Below, piece by piece: positions 42,705-50,921 of a stretch of DNA of 64,000 nt. Within the stretch, counting starts at the first letter, position 1, and each line of letters opens with the position of its first letter. The position numbers were made by a program, and so were the translations under genes. Under the pieces are notes generated by a model. The model searched no databases. It saw nothing but the letters and a program-made list of their open reading frames with translations, and was not told the origin of the DNA. Origin of the DNA: Acidovorax sp. CCYZU-2555 (GTDB taxonomy: Bacteria > Pseudomonadota > Gammaproteobacteria > Burkholderiales > Burkholderiaceae_C); the NCBI RefSeq assembly GCF_018413525.1, contig NZ_JAHCDD010000012.1, positions 1 through 64,000 on the forward strand. Reading direction: 5' to 3'.

Positions 42705-42732
42705 GGAACCTTGGATAGCCAGGCGTTACAGA
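42705..42732 (+). promoter_or_regulatory. Candidate ECF-sigma promoter P4 (before sctW)
   Basis: GGAACC (42705-42710), 14 bases, then GTTACAGA (42725-42732). It lies 44 bp before the sctW ATG at 42777. Because the element overlaps the longer open frame, it also supports that ATG over any start near 42711. Confidence 0.78.
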
Positions 42733-42776
42733 CGAGGACATGCACACGCGTGCCGGCCCTCCACTTGCCTATTTCC

Positions 42777-43886
42777 ATGTCCAGAATCGACACGTTCAAC
42801 ACGCCTTCGTTTGACAGCAGCGCATTGCAAGGCCGCTCCGGTGGCGCGAGCCAGTCGGCGGTGGGCCAGTTCGCGGGCCAGCAGGTCCAGGTGGACGAAG
42901 TCGATTCCATGCTGTCCGATGCCGCCGAGGAACTGGGCATGCACCATTCCGAGAAGGCGGAGAGCAAGCATTCTTCCGAGCGCAAGAAGGAAGCGGTCAG
43001 GTCGCTGGAAATCATGACCGCCGAGGCCGTGTCGGACTACCTGGACGCGGCCCAGGCCTTTGAGGATCCGGAGCAGCTGGTGCATCTGGCCAAGCGCATG
43101 TTGTCGGGTCAGGGCGATCCCGCGCGGCACGCGCGCGAGGCATTCCAGGAGCCGACGCAGCAGTTCATGGCCATGCAGTACGCGCTGCATCAGGGCGAGC
43201 GCGAAGGTGTCGCCAGCGATGTGCTCGAGGCGTTGCGCGAGTCGCTGCAAGACCTGGAAATGGCCCATGGGCCGGCAATCCGCGCTGATATCAACAGCAT
43301 CGCCACGGCCGCACAGCCGGGCGCCAGCCGCGTCGACATTGCCCAGTTCCAGGCGACTTACCGTGACGTGGTGCTGGGCGAATCCTCGCTCGCGGCGACG
43401 CTCAAGATGGCGCTGGAACGCTTTGGCGACAAGGATTTTTCCGTCGGCTTGCAGCGTCTGACGCAGGCCCTGGGCCAGGACCTGGCGGCGGCGCGGCCGT
43501 CGTGCGAGCCCGCGCGTCTGCACAGCCTGGTGCAGGACCTGTATCACCTCGGAGTGACGACCACGGTGCTGGAAGGTTGCAAGGATTTGCGCGCGCAGCT
43601 GGCCGAAAAGCACGGCATCACCAACATGGAGCCTGTCGTGCTGATGCGCGGCCTGGTCGATGTGAGTGCCGAGAAATGGGTGTCGGCGCAGCGCTTCACC
43701 AGCCTCAGCGAGAACAGCGGTGCGCGTACGCCCGAGGCACAGATCCATTTCCTGACGGCCGTCAAAGCGCTGCTGCGCGAGATGCCCGTGCAGGTGTTTA
43801 TCGACAGTGAGCAGCGGCAGTCTGTGTTCGGTGCCGCGCAGGACGCGCTGGATGCAGCGATCGATCGGGAAGAGGAGGGCTATTGA
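42777..43886 (+). CDS. sctW: T3SS gatekeeper SctW (YopN/BopN/HrpJ type)
   Basis: This 369-aa protein starts MSRIDTFNTPSFDSSALQGR. It has the HrpJ/InvE domain: LVHLAKRMLSGQGDPARHAR near residue 105, FMAMQYALHQGEREGVASDV after it, and a C-terminal TyeA-like part (MPVQVFIDSEQRQSVFGAAQ). Gatekeepers hold back effectors until host contact and order translocator export. The longer open frame from 42711 runs through promoter P4, so I prefer 42777. It is the first gene of a rightward run with its chaperone next. Confidence 0.9.
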   Translation: MSRIDTFNTPSFDSSALQGRSGGASQSAVGQFAGQQVQVDEVDSMLSDAAEELGMHHSEKAESKHSSERKKEAVRSLEIMTAEAVSDYLDAAQAFEDPEQLVHLAKRMLSGQGDPARHAREAFQEPTQQFMAMQYALHQGEREGVASDVLEALRESLQDLEMAHGPAIRADINSIATAAQPGASRVDIAQFQATYRDVVLGESSLAATLKMALERFGDKDFSVGLQRLTQALGQDLAAARPSCEPARLHSLVQDLYHLGVTTTVLEGCKDLRAQLAEKHGITNMEPVVLMRGLVDVSAEKWVSAQRFTSLSENSGARTPEAQIHFLTAVKALLREMPVQVFIDSEQRQSVFGAAQDALDAAIDREEEGY

Positions 43887-43887
43887 T

Positions 43888-44271
43888 ATGGGACAAATGG
43901 AGCAGGTATTGGCCGAGTTCGGCCAGGACATCGGCTTGACGGCCCTGGAGCCCAGCGCGCAAGGGCATGTGCAGTTGCGGCTGGCCTCCGGCGCGCTGCT
44001 GGGTGCATCAACGCAGGGCGAGGAGGTGGTGCTGCACTACGCCGAACCCGTGGACCGCGGCGCCGCGGAGCTGGCTTTCTTGGGGATGCGCCTGGCCGGG
44101 CGAACCGAGACGGCCGATGACCCGGTGCAGGTCGGCGTGCGCACCACGGCCCAGGGCGAATGGCTGGTGGTGGGCACGCGCCTGCCGCTGGACCGGTTCA
44201 GCGCGCGCGAGGTCCATCGCCTGGGAACCTACCTGCAGTCGTGGCTGGCGCAGGTGCGGGAAAACCGCTGA
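43888..44271 (+). CDS. T3SS chaperone, SycN/CesT-like
   Basis: This 127-aa protein starts MGQMEQVLAEFGQDIGLTAL after a strong AGGAGG site. Its alternating strand/helix pattern (GHVQLRLASGALLGASTQGE, then REVHRLGTYLQSWLAQ) fits CesT-type class I chaperones. It directly follows sctW (1 bp gap), and in Ysc systems SycN binds YopN, so SctW is the likely client. Confidence 0.78.
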   Translation: MGQMEQVLAEFGQDIGLTALEPSAQGHVQLRLASGALLGASTQGEEVVLHYAEPVDRGAAELAFLGMRLAGRTETADDPVQVGVRTTAQGEWLVVGTRLPLDRFSAREVHRLGTYLQSWLAQVRENR

Positions 44272-44301
44272 TCCAGGGGCGGCGAGACTTCCGTTGGGTA
44301 G

Positions 44302-44329
44302 GGAACCGGCGCGGGTCTGTGGTTACCCA
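44302..44329 (+). promoter_or_regulatory. Candidate ECF-sigma promoter P5 (before sctX)
   Basis: GGAACC (44302-44307), 14 bases, then GTTACCCA (44322-44329). It lies in the 128-bp gap between the SycN-like gene and sctX, 70 bp before the sctX start. Confidence 0.76.
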
Positions 44330-44399
44330 TACAGAGCCTGAAGCGTCCCTGACGCCTCCTTGCCCACGCCGGAAATCGCGCCACCCAAAGGACATGCCC

Positions 44400-44798
44400 A
44401 TGTCAGACATTCGCCTCAACAACCTGATCTTCGATCGGGGCATAGACACCATCACCTATGCGCGCCAGGAAGCGGCGTCGACCATGCCCGAACGCGGCGA
44501 TGCACCGCCGCCCGACATCGGTACGCGGGCCCAGCTCGATCTGTTGCTGCAGACGTCCTCGATGGACAGCCGGCTGGATCAGGCGCTGCGCCCCGAACTC
44601 AAGCACCGCGACTTGCTGCTGCCGGGGCGCTTCAACGAGGCCCTGGGCAATGCGCTCACGCAGCTGCGCGACGCGGCGCAGGGGGGCGAGGCGACGGATC
44701 AGTCGCGGGTCCTGAACCGGGCCGTGCGCCTGCTCAGCGAAGAGTCCAACCTGCGTGATCTGGTGCAGATGTACCGCAGCGCGCTTTACCAAGGTTGA
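44400..44798 (+). CDS. sctX: T3SS early substrate SctX (YscX type)
   Basis: This 132-aa protein starts MSDIRLNNLIFDRGIDTITY, close to the YscX family start, and ends LLSEESNLRDLVQMYRSALY. AAAGGA lies 8 bases before the ATG at 44400; an ATG 6 bp upstream is too close to it. YscX and YscY form a complex with SctV and are needed for early secretion. The next gene is sctY, overlapping at TGATG. Confidence 0.88.
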   Translation: MSDIRLNNLIFDRGIDTITYARQEAASTMPERGDAPPPDIGTRAQLDLLLQTSSMDSRLDQALRPELKHRDLLLPGRFNEALGNALTQLRDAAQGGEATDQSRVLNRAVRLLSEESNLRDLVQMYRSALYQG

Positions 44799-45187
44799 TG
44801 ATGGCTGTGGACACCCCCGACTCCGCGCAGCCCGGCCATGGCCTGGAATTCATGGATCTGCTGGCGTACATCTATCTGCAGCACGGACTGCCCGACAAGG
44901 CCGCGGTACTGCTGAGCGCGCGCGATCTGCTGGTGCCGGACGAGCCGCGCGCACTGCTGACGCTGGCGCTGGCGCGGGTGCGCTCGGCCAAGCCCGGCAA
45001 GGCCTTGGAGACGCTGGAACGGCTGGCGATTCTTGGCGCGATGAGCGCCGAGTTCCATCTGATCAGGGCCCAGGCCTTGCATGCGCTCGAGCGCCATGCC
45101 GAAGCCGCGGGTGCGATGCGCGCCTATGTGGCCTTGCTGCTATCTCCATCGCCATCGTCTCCTGCGACGCCCTTGCCCTCCGCCTGA
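44798..45187 (+). CDS. sctY: T3SS chaperone SctY (YscY type, TPR)
   Basis: This 129-aa protein is TPR-like (LLAYIYLQHGLPDKAAVLLS, then RALLTLALARVRSAKPGKAL and FHLIRAQALHALERHAEAAG). YscY binds YscX and the export gate SctV. It starts in the sctX stop codon and is followed by sctV after 17 bp, the usual X-Y-V order. Confidence 0.88.
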   Translation: MMAVDTPDSAQPGHGLEFMDLLAYIYLQHGLPDKAAVLLSARDLLVPDEPRALLTLALARVRSAKPGKALETLERLAILGAMSAEFHLIRAQALHALERHAEAAGAMRAYVALLLSPSPSSPATPLPSA

Positions 45188-45204
45188 TTTCCGGATCTAC
45201 AAAC

Positions 45205-47313
45205 ATGTCGCAGTCTGTTGCTTTCGCCCGTTTGCAGCGCGTGGTCCAGCTGGCCACCAGCCGCAATGACCTGATCCTGGCATTCTTCCTGGTCGCGGTC
45301 ATCTTCATGATGATCCTGCCGCTGCCGACCTGGCTCGTGGATGCGCTGATCGGCATCAACATGACGATCTCGGCGATCTTGCTGATGGTCGCGATGTATC
45401 TGCCGTCGCCGCTGGCCTTCTCGTCGTTTCCGTCGGTGCTGCTGGTGACCACGCTGTTTCGCCTGGGCATCTCGATCGCCACCACGCGACTGATCCTGCT
45501 GCAGGGCGATGCCGGCCACATCATCGACACTTTCGGCAACTTCGTCGTCGGCGGCAATCTGGTCGTCGGCCTGGTGGTGTTCCTGATCCTGACCATCGTG
45601 CAGTTCGTGGTGATCACCAAGGGCGCCGAGCGCGTCGCCGAAGTGGCGGCGCGCTTCTCGCTCGATGCCATGCCGGGCAAGCAGATGTCGATCGACGGCG
45701 ACATGCGCGCCGGCACCATCGACATGGACGAGGCCAAGCGCCGCCGCGGCATCGTCGAAAAGGAAAGTCAGCTGTACGGTGCGATGGATGGTGCGATGAA
45801 GTTCGTCAAGGGCGATGCCATTGCGGGCCTGATCATCGTGGCCGTCAACCTGCTCGGCGGCATCGTGATCGGCACCATGCAGCGCGGCATGACGGCCGCC
45901 GATGCGGCCAAGACCTATTCGGTGCTGACCATAGGCGACGGTCTGATCGCGCAGATTCCGGCGCTGTTCATCGCCATCTGCGCGGGCATGATCGTCACGC
46001 GCGTGCAGACCGGCGACGGGCCGTCGAACGTCGGCAAGGACATCGGCGCCCAGGTGCTGGCCCAGCCGCGCGCGCTCGTGATCGCAGCCGGCGTGGCGCT
46101 GGCCATGGGGCTGATTCCGGGCATGCCGCTGACGGTGTTCCTGGTGCTCGCGGTGGTGATAGGCGGCATCGGTCTCGTGATCATGCGCGGCACGCGCCGC
46201 GTGGTCGATGCGAAGACCGGTGAAGTGACCGAAGTGCCGGCCATGCAGGCCGCGGGCGACAAGAACCCCAAGCCCAAGAACGACGGCAGCGACGAGTTCG
46301 CGCCCACGGTGCCGTTGTTGATGGATGTGGCCGCAGCGCTCAAGAGCAGCTTCGATGCCGAAGTGCTCAACGAGGAGTTGCTGAAGATCCGGCGGGCGCT
46401 GTACTTCGATCTCGGCGTGCCGTTTCCGGGCATACAGCTGCGTTTCAACGAGGCGCTGCCGGCCGAAAGCTACAACCTGATGTTGTCGGAAGTGCCGGTG
46501 TCGCAGGGGCGTCTGCGCCCCGGCTATCTACTGGTGCGCGAGACCGAAGCCAATCTGAATGCGCTGCAGATCAGCTATGAAAGCGATCGCGCCTTCCTGC
46601 CCCACATTCCCACGCTGTGGGTCAGCGAGACGCTGCGTGACACGCTGACGCGCGCCAACATCAGCTACATGGATACCAGCAAGGTGCTGACCTACCATCT
46701 GGCCTTCGTGCTCAAGAAGTATTCGGCCGACTTCATCGGCATTCAGGAGACGCGTTTTCTGCTCAGCGCGATGGAGGGGCGCTTCCCTGATCTGGTCAAG
46801 GAATCGACGCGCGTGCTGCCGATACAGAAGATCGCCGAAATCCTGCAGCGCCTGGTGTCGGAAGACATCTCGGTGCGCAATCTGCGCGCCATTCTCGAGT
46901 CGCTGATCGAGTGGGGGCAAAAGGAAAAGGACTCGGTGCTGCTGACCGAATATGTGCGCTCCACGCTCAAGCGCCACATCAGCAACAAGTACTCCAGCGG
47001 GAACAATGTGCTGCCGGCCTATCTGCTGGCGCCGTCGGTCGAGGACACGGTGCGCGGCGCGATCCGGCAGACATCGGCAGGCAGCTATCTGGCGCTCGAT
47101 CCGGCGGTGAGCAAGGCGCTGGTGGAGAACATCAAGAAGACCGTCGGCGACATCGGTGCGAGCCAGCAGCGGCCCGTGCTGCTGACCTCGATGGATATTC
47201 GCCGCTACATGCGCAAGATGATCGAGCAGGACCTGTATGAGCTGCCCGTGCTGTCGTATCAGGAGCTCACGCAGGAGATCAACATTCAGCCGCTGGCGAG
47301 GGTGGACCTGTGA
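45205..47313 (+). CDS. sctV: T3SS export gate SctV (LcrD/BcrD type)
   Basis: This 702-aa protein has eight N-terminal membrane spans (LILAFFLVAVIFMMILPLPT onward), the FHIPEP-region signature RFSLDAMPGKQMSIDGDMRA with EAKRRRGIVEKESQLYGAMD, and a large cytoplasmic domain from about residue 370 (VPLLMDVAAALKSSFDAEVL). The nonameric ring of this domain receives chaperone-substrate complexes. The length is normal. It starts at the ATG at 45205. Confidence 0.97.
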   Translation: MSQSVAFARLQRVVQLATSRNDLILAFFLVAVIFMMILPLPTWLVDALIGINMTISAILLMVAMYLPSPLAFSSFPSVLLVTTLFRLGISIATTRLILLQGDAGHIIDTFGNFVVGGNLVVGLVVFLILTIVQFVVITKGAERVAEVAARFSLDAMPGKQMSIDGDMRAGTIDMDEAKRRRGIVEKESQLYGAMDGAMKFVKGDAIAGLIIVAVNLLGGIVIGTMQRGMTAADAAKTYSVLTIGDGLIAQIPALFIAICAGMIVTRVQTGDGPSNVGKDIGAQVLAQPRALVIAAGVALAMGLIPGMPLTVFLVLAVVIGGIGLVIMRGTRRVVDAKTGEVTEVPAMQAAGDKNPKPKNDGSDEFAPTVPLLMDVAAALKSSFDAEVLNEELLKIRRALYFDLGVPFPGIQLRFNEALPAESYNLMLSEVPVSQGRLRPGYLLVRETEANLNALQISYESDRAFLPHIPTLWVSETLRDTLTRANISYMDTSKVLTYHLAFVLKKYSADFIGIQETRFLLSAMEGRFPDLVKESTRVLPIQKIAEILQRLVSEDISVRNLRAILESLIEWGQKEKDSVLLTEYVRSTLKRHISNKYSSGNNVLPAYLLAPSVEDTVRGAIRQTSAGSYLALDPAVSKALVENIKKTVGDIGASQQRPVLLTSMDIRRYMRKMIEQDLYELPVLSYQELTQEINIQPLARVDL

Positions 47314-47342
47314 AGACCGCCCCCGCGTCGCGCGCTGCCGGC

Positions 47343-47675
47343 TCAGACCTTGGCGACTCCTTCATCGAGGGTGTCGGCCACGGCGAACAGCGTGAGAAAG
47401 CCGCTCATGTCGAACACATCGCGCACCATGTCTTGCAGCGAAGTCAGCACGATCTTGCCCTTGCTCGCACGCAGCTTCTTGCCGGCCAGCAGCACGACGC
47501 GCAGGCCTGCGGAGCTGATGTAGCTGAGCCCCGAAAAGTCGAGCACCAGGCGCTGGCAGCCGGCATCGAGGTGCTCGGAAAGCAACTGTTCGAGTTCGGG
47601 AGAATTGCTGCTGTCCAGACGTCCCAGGGGACGCAGGATGAGGATGTCGTCACGGTGCTCGGTCTCGATGTTCAT
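47343..47675 (-). CDS. STAS-domain anti-sigma factor antagonist (BtrV type)
   Basis: This 110-aa protein starts MNIETEHRDDILILRPLGRL at the ATG at 47675 and consists of one STAS domain. The phosphorylatable serine loop is intact as FSGLSYISSAGLRVVLLAGK, with Ser54/Ser55. In partner switching the unphosphorylated STAS protein binds the kinase and frees its target. The gene is nested leftward between sctV and sctD. With the PP2C (54225) and kinase (59047) genes it completes a Bordetella BtrU-V-W-like set. Confidence 0.9.
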   Translation of the reverse strand: MNIETEHRDDILILRPLGRLDSSNSPELEQLLSEHLDAGCQRLVLDFSGLSYISSAGLRVVLLAGKKLRASKGKIVLTSLQDMVRDVFDMSGFLTLFAVADTLDEGVAKV

Positions 47676-47818
47676 GCGCTTAACCAATTCGATGAGGGTG
47701 ATGAATTTCTGACTCAATACGCCAATCGATTGTATGTAGTGCGCACCGGGTTGGGTAGCCCATTGCGCGGTGTAAACCGATATTGTTCGCACGCCGATGG
47801 CGCGCGCGAGGTGTGCGC

Positions 47819-49270
47819 ATGAGACACCACGATCCCCACCTTGTCGCGGCCCCTATTTCCGATACCGCGCTGCTCGACATCGAGCTGCGCATCCTGTCGG
47901 GCTGCCATCAGGGCGCAAGCCTGGCACTGGCCGCTGGCGAGCTGCTGCGCGTCGGCAGCGAGGGCGATTGCGACGTGCTGCTCAGCGACTGCGGGCTGGA
48001 GGCCGACGCGCCCTTGCAGGTGTGGTGGCGCGATGGCTGCTGGTTCGCGCTTTCGGCGCAGGAGCTGGCGTCGGCGCAGGAAGATGAGGCCGCTGCGCCC
48101 AAGCCGCGCGGCTTGGCGCTGGGCGCCGTCGCGCTGCTCGGACAAGTGCATGCCACGGTGTGCGCCGCGCATCTGGAATGGACCACCATCGCTGCGCCGG
48201 CACCTGTGCCGATGCCACAAGCTGCGCAGGCGCAAGAGGATGAGGGCGAGGGGCAGGCAGATTCCCTGCCAGTCGACGAGATGCCGCCGCGGGCTGCTGC
48301 GGCGGCCGTGCCAGTGCCATCGGCGCGCAGCGCCGCAGCGCTGCGGCGCCTGCGCCCGCTGGCCGCGGTCGGGGTGCTGTCGCTGGTGCTGCTGGGCGTG
48401 GGCTGGGCCGTGTGGCGCCAGGCGCCGTCATCGGCACAACCCGACCCGGTCAGCGCAATCACGTTCTCGCCGCAGGCACAGGAAAAGGCCGTCAAGGAAG
48501 TGACTTTGGCGATTGCGCTGGCCGACCCGGCGCTGCGCATGGCGGTGGCGCCCAACGCCCAGGGCGGCGTCACGGTCAGCGGCTGGGTCGAGAACGCCGA
48601 GCAGTTCGACCGTCTGGCGCAAGCCCTTTCCAACCTGCGCCCGTTGCCCCGGCTCGCGGTGCGCACCGCCCAGGAAGTCTTCGATGGGCTGACGGATGTG
48701 GGGTCTGGCCTGGGCCTGAGCCTGCGGTTCGCGCCCATGGGTGCGGGCAAGGTGCAGGTGCGCGGCTTGGTGATCACCCCCGAAATGCAGCAACAGACGC
48801 TGGCCCAGCTGCGCGCGCGCGCGCCCGAAGGCATAGAGATCATCGATGGCCTGCGCGTGGCATCGCTGCAAGGGCCGGAAGTCTTGCGCTGGCTGGGCGC
48901 GCAAGGCCTGCGTGCCACCGAAGCGCGTTGGGATGGCGAACAACTGGTGTTGGCCGTGGGCGTGAACCCGGCCCAGCGCGCGCAGCTCGAGCGCCTGCTG
49001 GCCACGGCGCAGACGCCGTTGAGCGGCGTGCCTTTTCTGCTGCAGACATATGTTCTTCAGGAGCCCGCAGCCGCGCGGCGGATGAGCCTGGCCGAAGCCA
49101 GACTGCCGTTTGGCATTCGCAGCGTGGTCGGCGGCGCCGCACCCTATGTGGTGCTGGCCGATGGCGCCAAGCTGCAGCCCGGCGGCGCGCGTGGCGGCTG
49201 GCGGCTGGCGGCGATTGCGCCCGATCACCTGGTGTTCGATGGTCCGAAACGAGTGGAAGTGAGCCGATGA
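47819..49270 (+). CDS. sctD: T3SS inner-membrane ring protein SctD
   Basis: This 483-aa protein starts MRHHDPHLVAAPISDTALLD. It has a cytoplasmic FHA-like domain (LLRVGSEGDCDVLLSDCGLE, about 40-60), a Pro/Ala-rich linker, one membrane span (PLAAVGVLSLVLLGVGWAVW, about 180-200) and periplasmic BON-like ring domains to the C-terminus (VTVSGWVENAEQFDRLAQAL). That is the YscD layout. It anchors the sorting platform and forms the outer of the two inner-membrane rings. No GGAAC-type promoter lies in the 143-bp gap before it. Confidence 0.92.
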   Translation: MRHHDPHLVAAPISDTALLDIELRILSGCHQGASLALAAGELLRVGSEGDCDVLLSDCGLEADAPLQVWWRDGCWFALSAQELASAQEDEAAAPKPRGLALGAVALLGQVHATVCAAHLEWTTIAAPAPVPMPQAAQAQEDEGEGQADSLPVDEMPPRAAAAAVPVPSARSAAALRRLRPLAAVGVLSLVLLGVGWAVWRQAPSSAQPDPVSAITFSPQAQEKAVKEVTLAIALADPALRMAVAPNAQGGVTVSGWVENAEQFDRLAQALSNLRPLPRLAVRTAQEVFDGLTDVGSGLGLSLRFAPMGAGKVQVRGLVITPEMQQQTLAQLRARAPEGIEIIDGLRVASLQGPEVLRWLGAQGLRATEARWDGEQLVLAVGVNPAQRAQLERLLATAQTPLSGVPFLLQTYVLQEPAAARRMSLAEARLPFGIRSVVGGAAPYVVLADGAKLQPGGARGGWRLAAIAPDHLVFDGPKRVEVSR

Positions 49271-49566
49271 AATTGCTGTTGCCCGACGCCGTGACGGCGT
49301 CCGACCCCGGTCCCCTGAGCGCGCTCGAAGAGCGCCTGCATGGCGCAGATGCCGCGCAGGCGCGCGAAGAGACACAGTCCCTGCTGGCCGACCTGGAGCG
49401 GCGCGCGCGCGCCGGCATGTCGGCCGGGGCCGCGCCTGACCGTTACCGCGAACTGGCGGCGCTGCTGGACGCGAGCCTTGCCGCGCAGGAAGCGCTCGCG
49501 CATTTTTCTCCCACCCCGCCTCCCGCAGGCAGCCATTTATCCCACCTGGGACAAGAAAGGAAATAG
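49267..49566 (+). CDS. Needle co-chaperone, YscE-like candidate
   Basis: This 99-aa, mostly helical, acidic protein starts MKLLLPDAVTASDPGPLSAL, overlapping the sctD stop (ATGA), and lies 3 bp before the needle gene. YscE-type proteins occur in exactly this slot and hold needle monomers with an YscG-like TPR partner. Sequence similarity is weak; the call is mainly positional. Confidence 0.7.
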   Translation: MKLLLPDAVTASDPGPLSALEERLHGADAAQAREETQSLLADLERRARAGMSAGAAPDRYRELAALLDASLAAQEALAHFSPTPPPAGSHLSHLGQERK

Positions 49567-49569
49567 ACC

Positions 49570-49806
49570 ATGAGCACCATCTCCGGCGTGACTTACGACT
49601 CGATCGCCAGCACGGTTGGCCAGACCAGCTCCAAACTCGAGGCCTCGCTGAAGACCGCCATCAGCGAGCTTGGCGACAATCCCGACCAAGGCAAGATGCT
49701 GGGAATGCAGTTCGAACTTCAGCGCTGGACCATGATGTCGCAGCTGCAATCCACGCTGGTCAAGCTGCTGGGCGATACCTTGAAGGAAATCACCAACAAG
49801 CTGTAG
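49570..49806 (+). CDS. sctF: T3SS needle subunit SctF
   Basis: This 78-aa protein has the YscF/BscF pattern: helical N-terminus (VGQTSSKLEASLKTAISELG), the Asn-Pro turn (DNPDQGKML) and a C-terminal polymerising helix (LVKLLGDTLKEITNKL). It is the last gene of the rightward D-E-F set. Its size is typical. Confidence 0.95.
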   Translation: MSTISGVTYDSIASTVGQTSSKLEASLKTAISELGDNPDQGKMLGMQFELQRWTMMSQLQSTLVKLLGDTLKEITNKL

Positions 49807-49817
49807 GCCGAACCGAG

Positions 49818-49835
49818 GCGCCCCGGTGCGGGCGC
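49818..49835. terminator. Hairpin between convergent needle and binding-protein genes
   Basis: GCGCCC and GGGCGC form a 6-bp stem with a 6-base loop in the 41-bp gap between the convergent genes. There is no T-run. Confidence 0.38.
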
Positions 49836-49847
49836 TTCGTGGCCAGC

Positions 49848-50921
49848 TCATCGCGGCGACGCTGGCGGTGCGGGAATCACTTCCGCCACGTTGAGCAGCA
49901 GCATCGGCGGATAGAGCTGCAGCGTCTGTGCGGTGGGAATGTTCACCAGCAGCGAAAAGCGCTGCAGCGTCGATGCGGCGATCGCGCTGACGGGCTTTTT
50001 CTCGAGCAGGATCTGGCGCGCCATCGACCCCGCGAATCGGCCGACATTGGTGTCGTTGGAGAACAGGCCGAACAGGCAGCCCGAGCGCCGCACGATGCTC
50101 TCCGTGGTGCAGAACGTAGGCAACTGCTGGCGCAGCGCGGCCTGGGTGATCGCTTCGCGGTGGGTGAAGGCGAGGAACGTGATGGGGCCGATATAGAGCA
50201 GGTCGGCGCCACGCGCGGCGATGTCGGCCACCAGCGGCCCGATCTGTGCGGGGTCGGGCGTCTGGTCGGCGTTCAGCCCGAGACTGGCATCGATCACCTG
50301 CAGCCCCAGGCGCTGGGCCTGCGCCTGCAGGTTGCGCAGGATGGTCAGCGAGTTCGGCTCGGCCGGGTTGTGCAGGTAGCCGATCTTGCGAAACGGCCTA
50401 TAGGCCTGAATGGCGTTGAACTGGATGTCGAGCGGCGCGACATGGCTCACGCCGGTGACGTTGCGTTCGGGCTGCTGCAGGTTCTTGATCAGCCCGGCGT
50501 TGACCGGGTCGGTGACTTCGGTGAACACGATGGGCGTGTTGCGCAATGGGTTGGCCGCATTGCTCTGGTCGTGGCGTCCGGCGAGCGCCAGGGACGTGGG
50601 CGTACCCCAGGCATAGATCAGGTCGGGGCGCAATGCCGCGACCTGCTGGCGCAGCGCGTCTTCATCGAGCTTGTTGCCGCTGAAGCGCACTTCAACGTAG
50701 CGCGCCGCGACATTTTCGCGCTCCAGGTAGTTGCGAAAGCCGGCTTCGGTGCTTTGCGCCGCACGCGGCAACACCATCACGATGGTGAAGGGCCGGGCGG
50801 CTACGGCGGCGGACTGCGCAGCCTCGTTCGCGCGGGCCGCGGGCGCCACGGCCAGGCCCAGGCACAGCACGGGGCATGACAGGGGCCGCAGAAGACGAGA
50901 AAGCAATGCGTTGGGTTTCAT
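49848..50921 (-). CDS. Orphan ABC-type substrate-binding protein (PF04392 type)
   Basis: This 357-aa protein has a signal peptide ending APAARA near residue 32 and the ABC_sub_bind fold (PDLIYAWGTPTSLALAG, IVFTEVTDPVNAGLIKNLQQ, GVSHVAPLDIQFNAIQAYRP, FGLFSNDTNVGRFAGSMARQ). It starts at the ATG overlapping the stop of the 830-aa sensor/MFS gene. No ABC ATPase or permease lies nearby. Tight coupling to a sensor-like membrane protein suggests it feeds a periplasmic ligand signal rather than transport. The ligand is unknown; relatives bind amino acids such as tryptophan. Confidence 0.85.
   Translation of the reverse strand: MKPNALLSRLLRPLSCPVLCLGLAVAPAARANEAAQSAAVAARPFTIVMVLPRAAQSTEAGFRNYLERENVAARYVEVRFSGNKLDEDALRQQVAALRPDLIYAWGTPTSLALAGRHDQSNAANPLRNTPIVFTEVTDPVNAGLIKNLQQPERNVTGVSHVAPLDIQFNAIQAYRPFRKIGYLHNPAEPNSLTILRNLQAQAQRLGLQVIDASLGLNADQTPDPAQIGPLVADIAARGADLLYIGPITFLAFTHREAITQAALRQQLPTFCTTESIVRRSGCLFGLFSNDTNVGRFAGSMARQILLEKKPVSAIAASTLQRFSLLVNIPTAQTLQLYPPMLLLNVAEVIPAPPASPR

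Noticed and set aside
42711..42776. Longer N-terminus for SctW
   Set aside because: The extra 22 codons run through the -10 block of P4 and lack family similarity; the ATG at 42777 is better.
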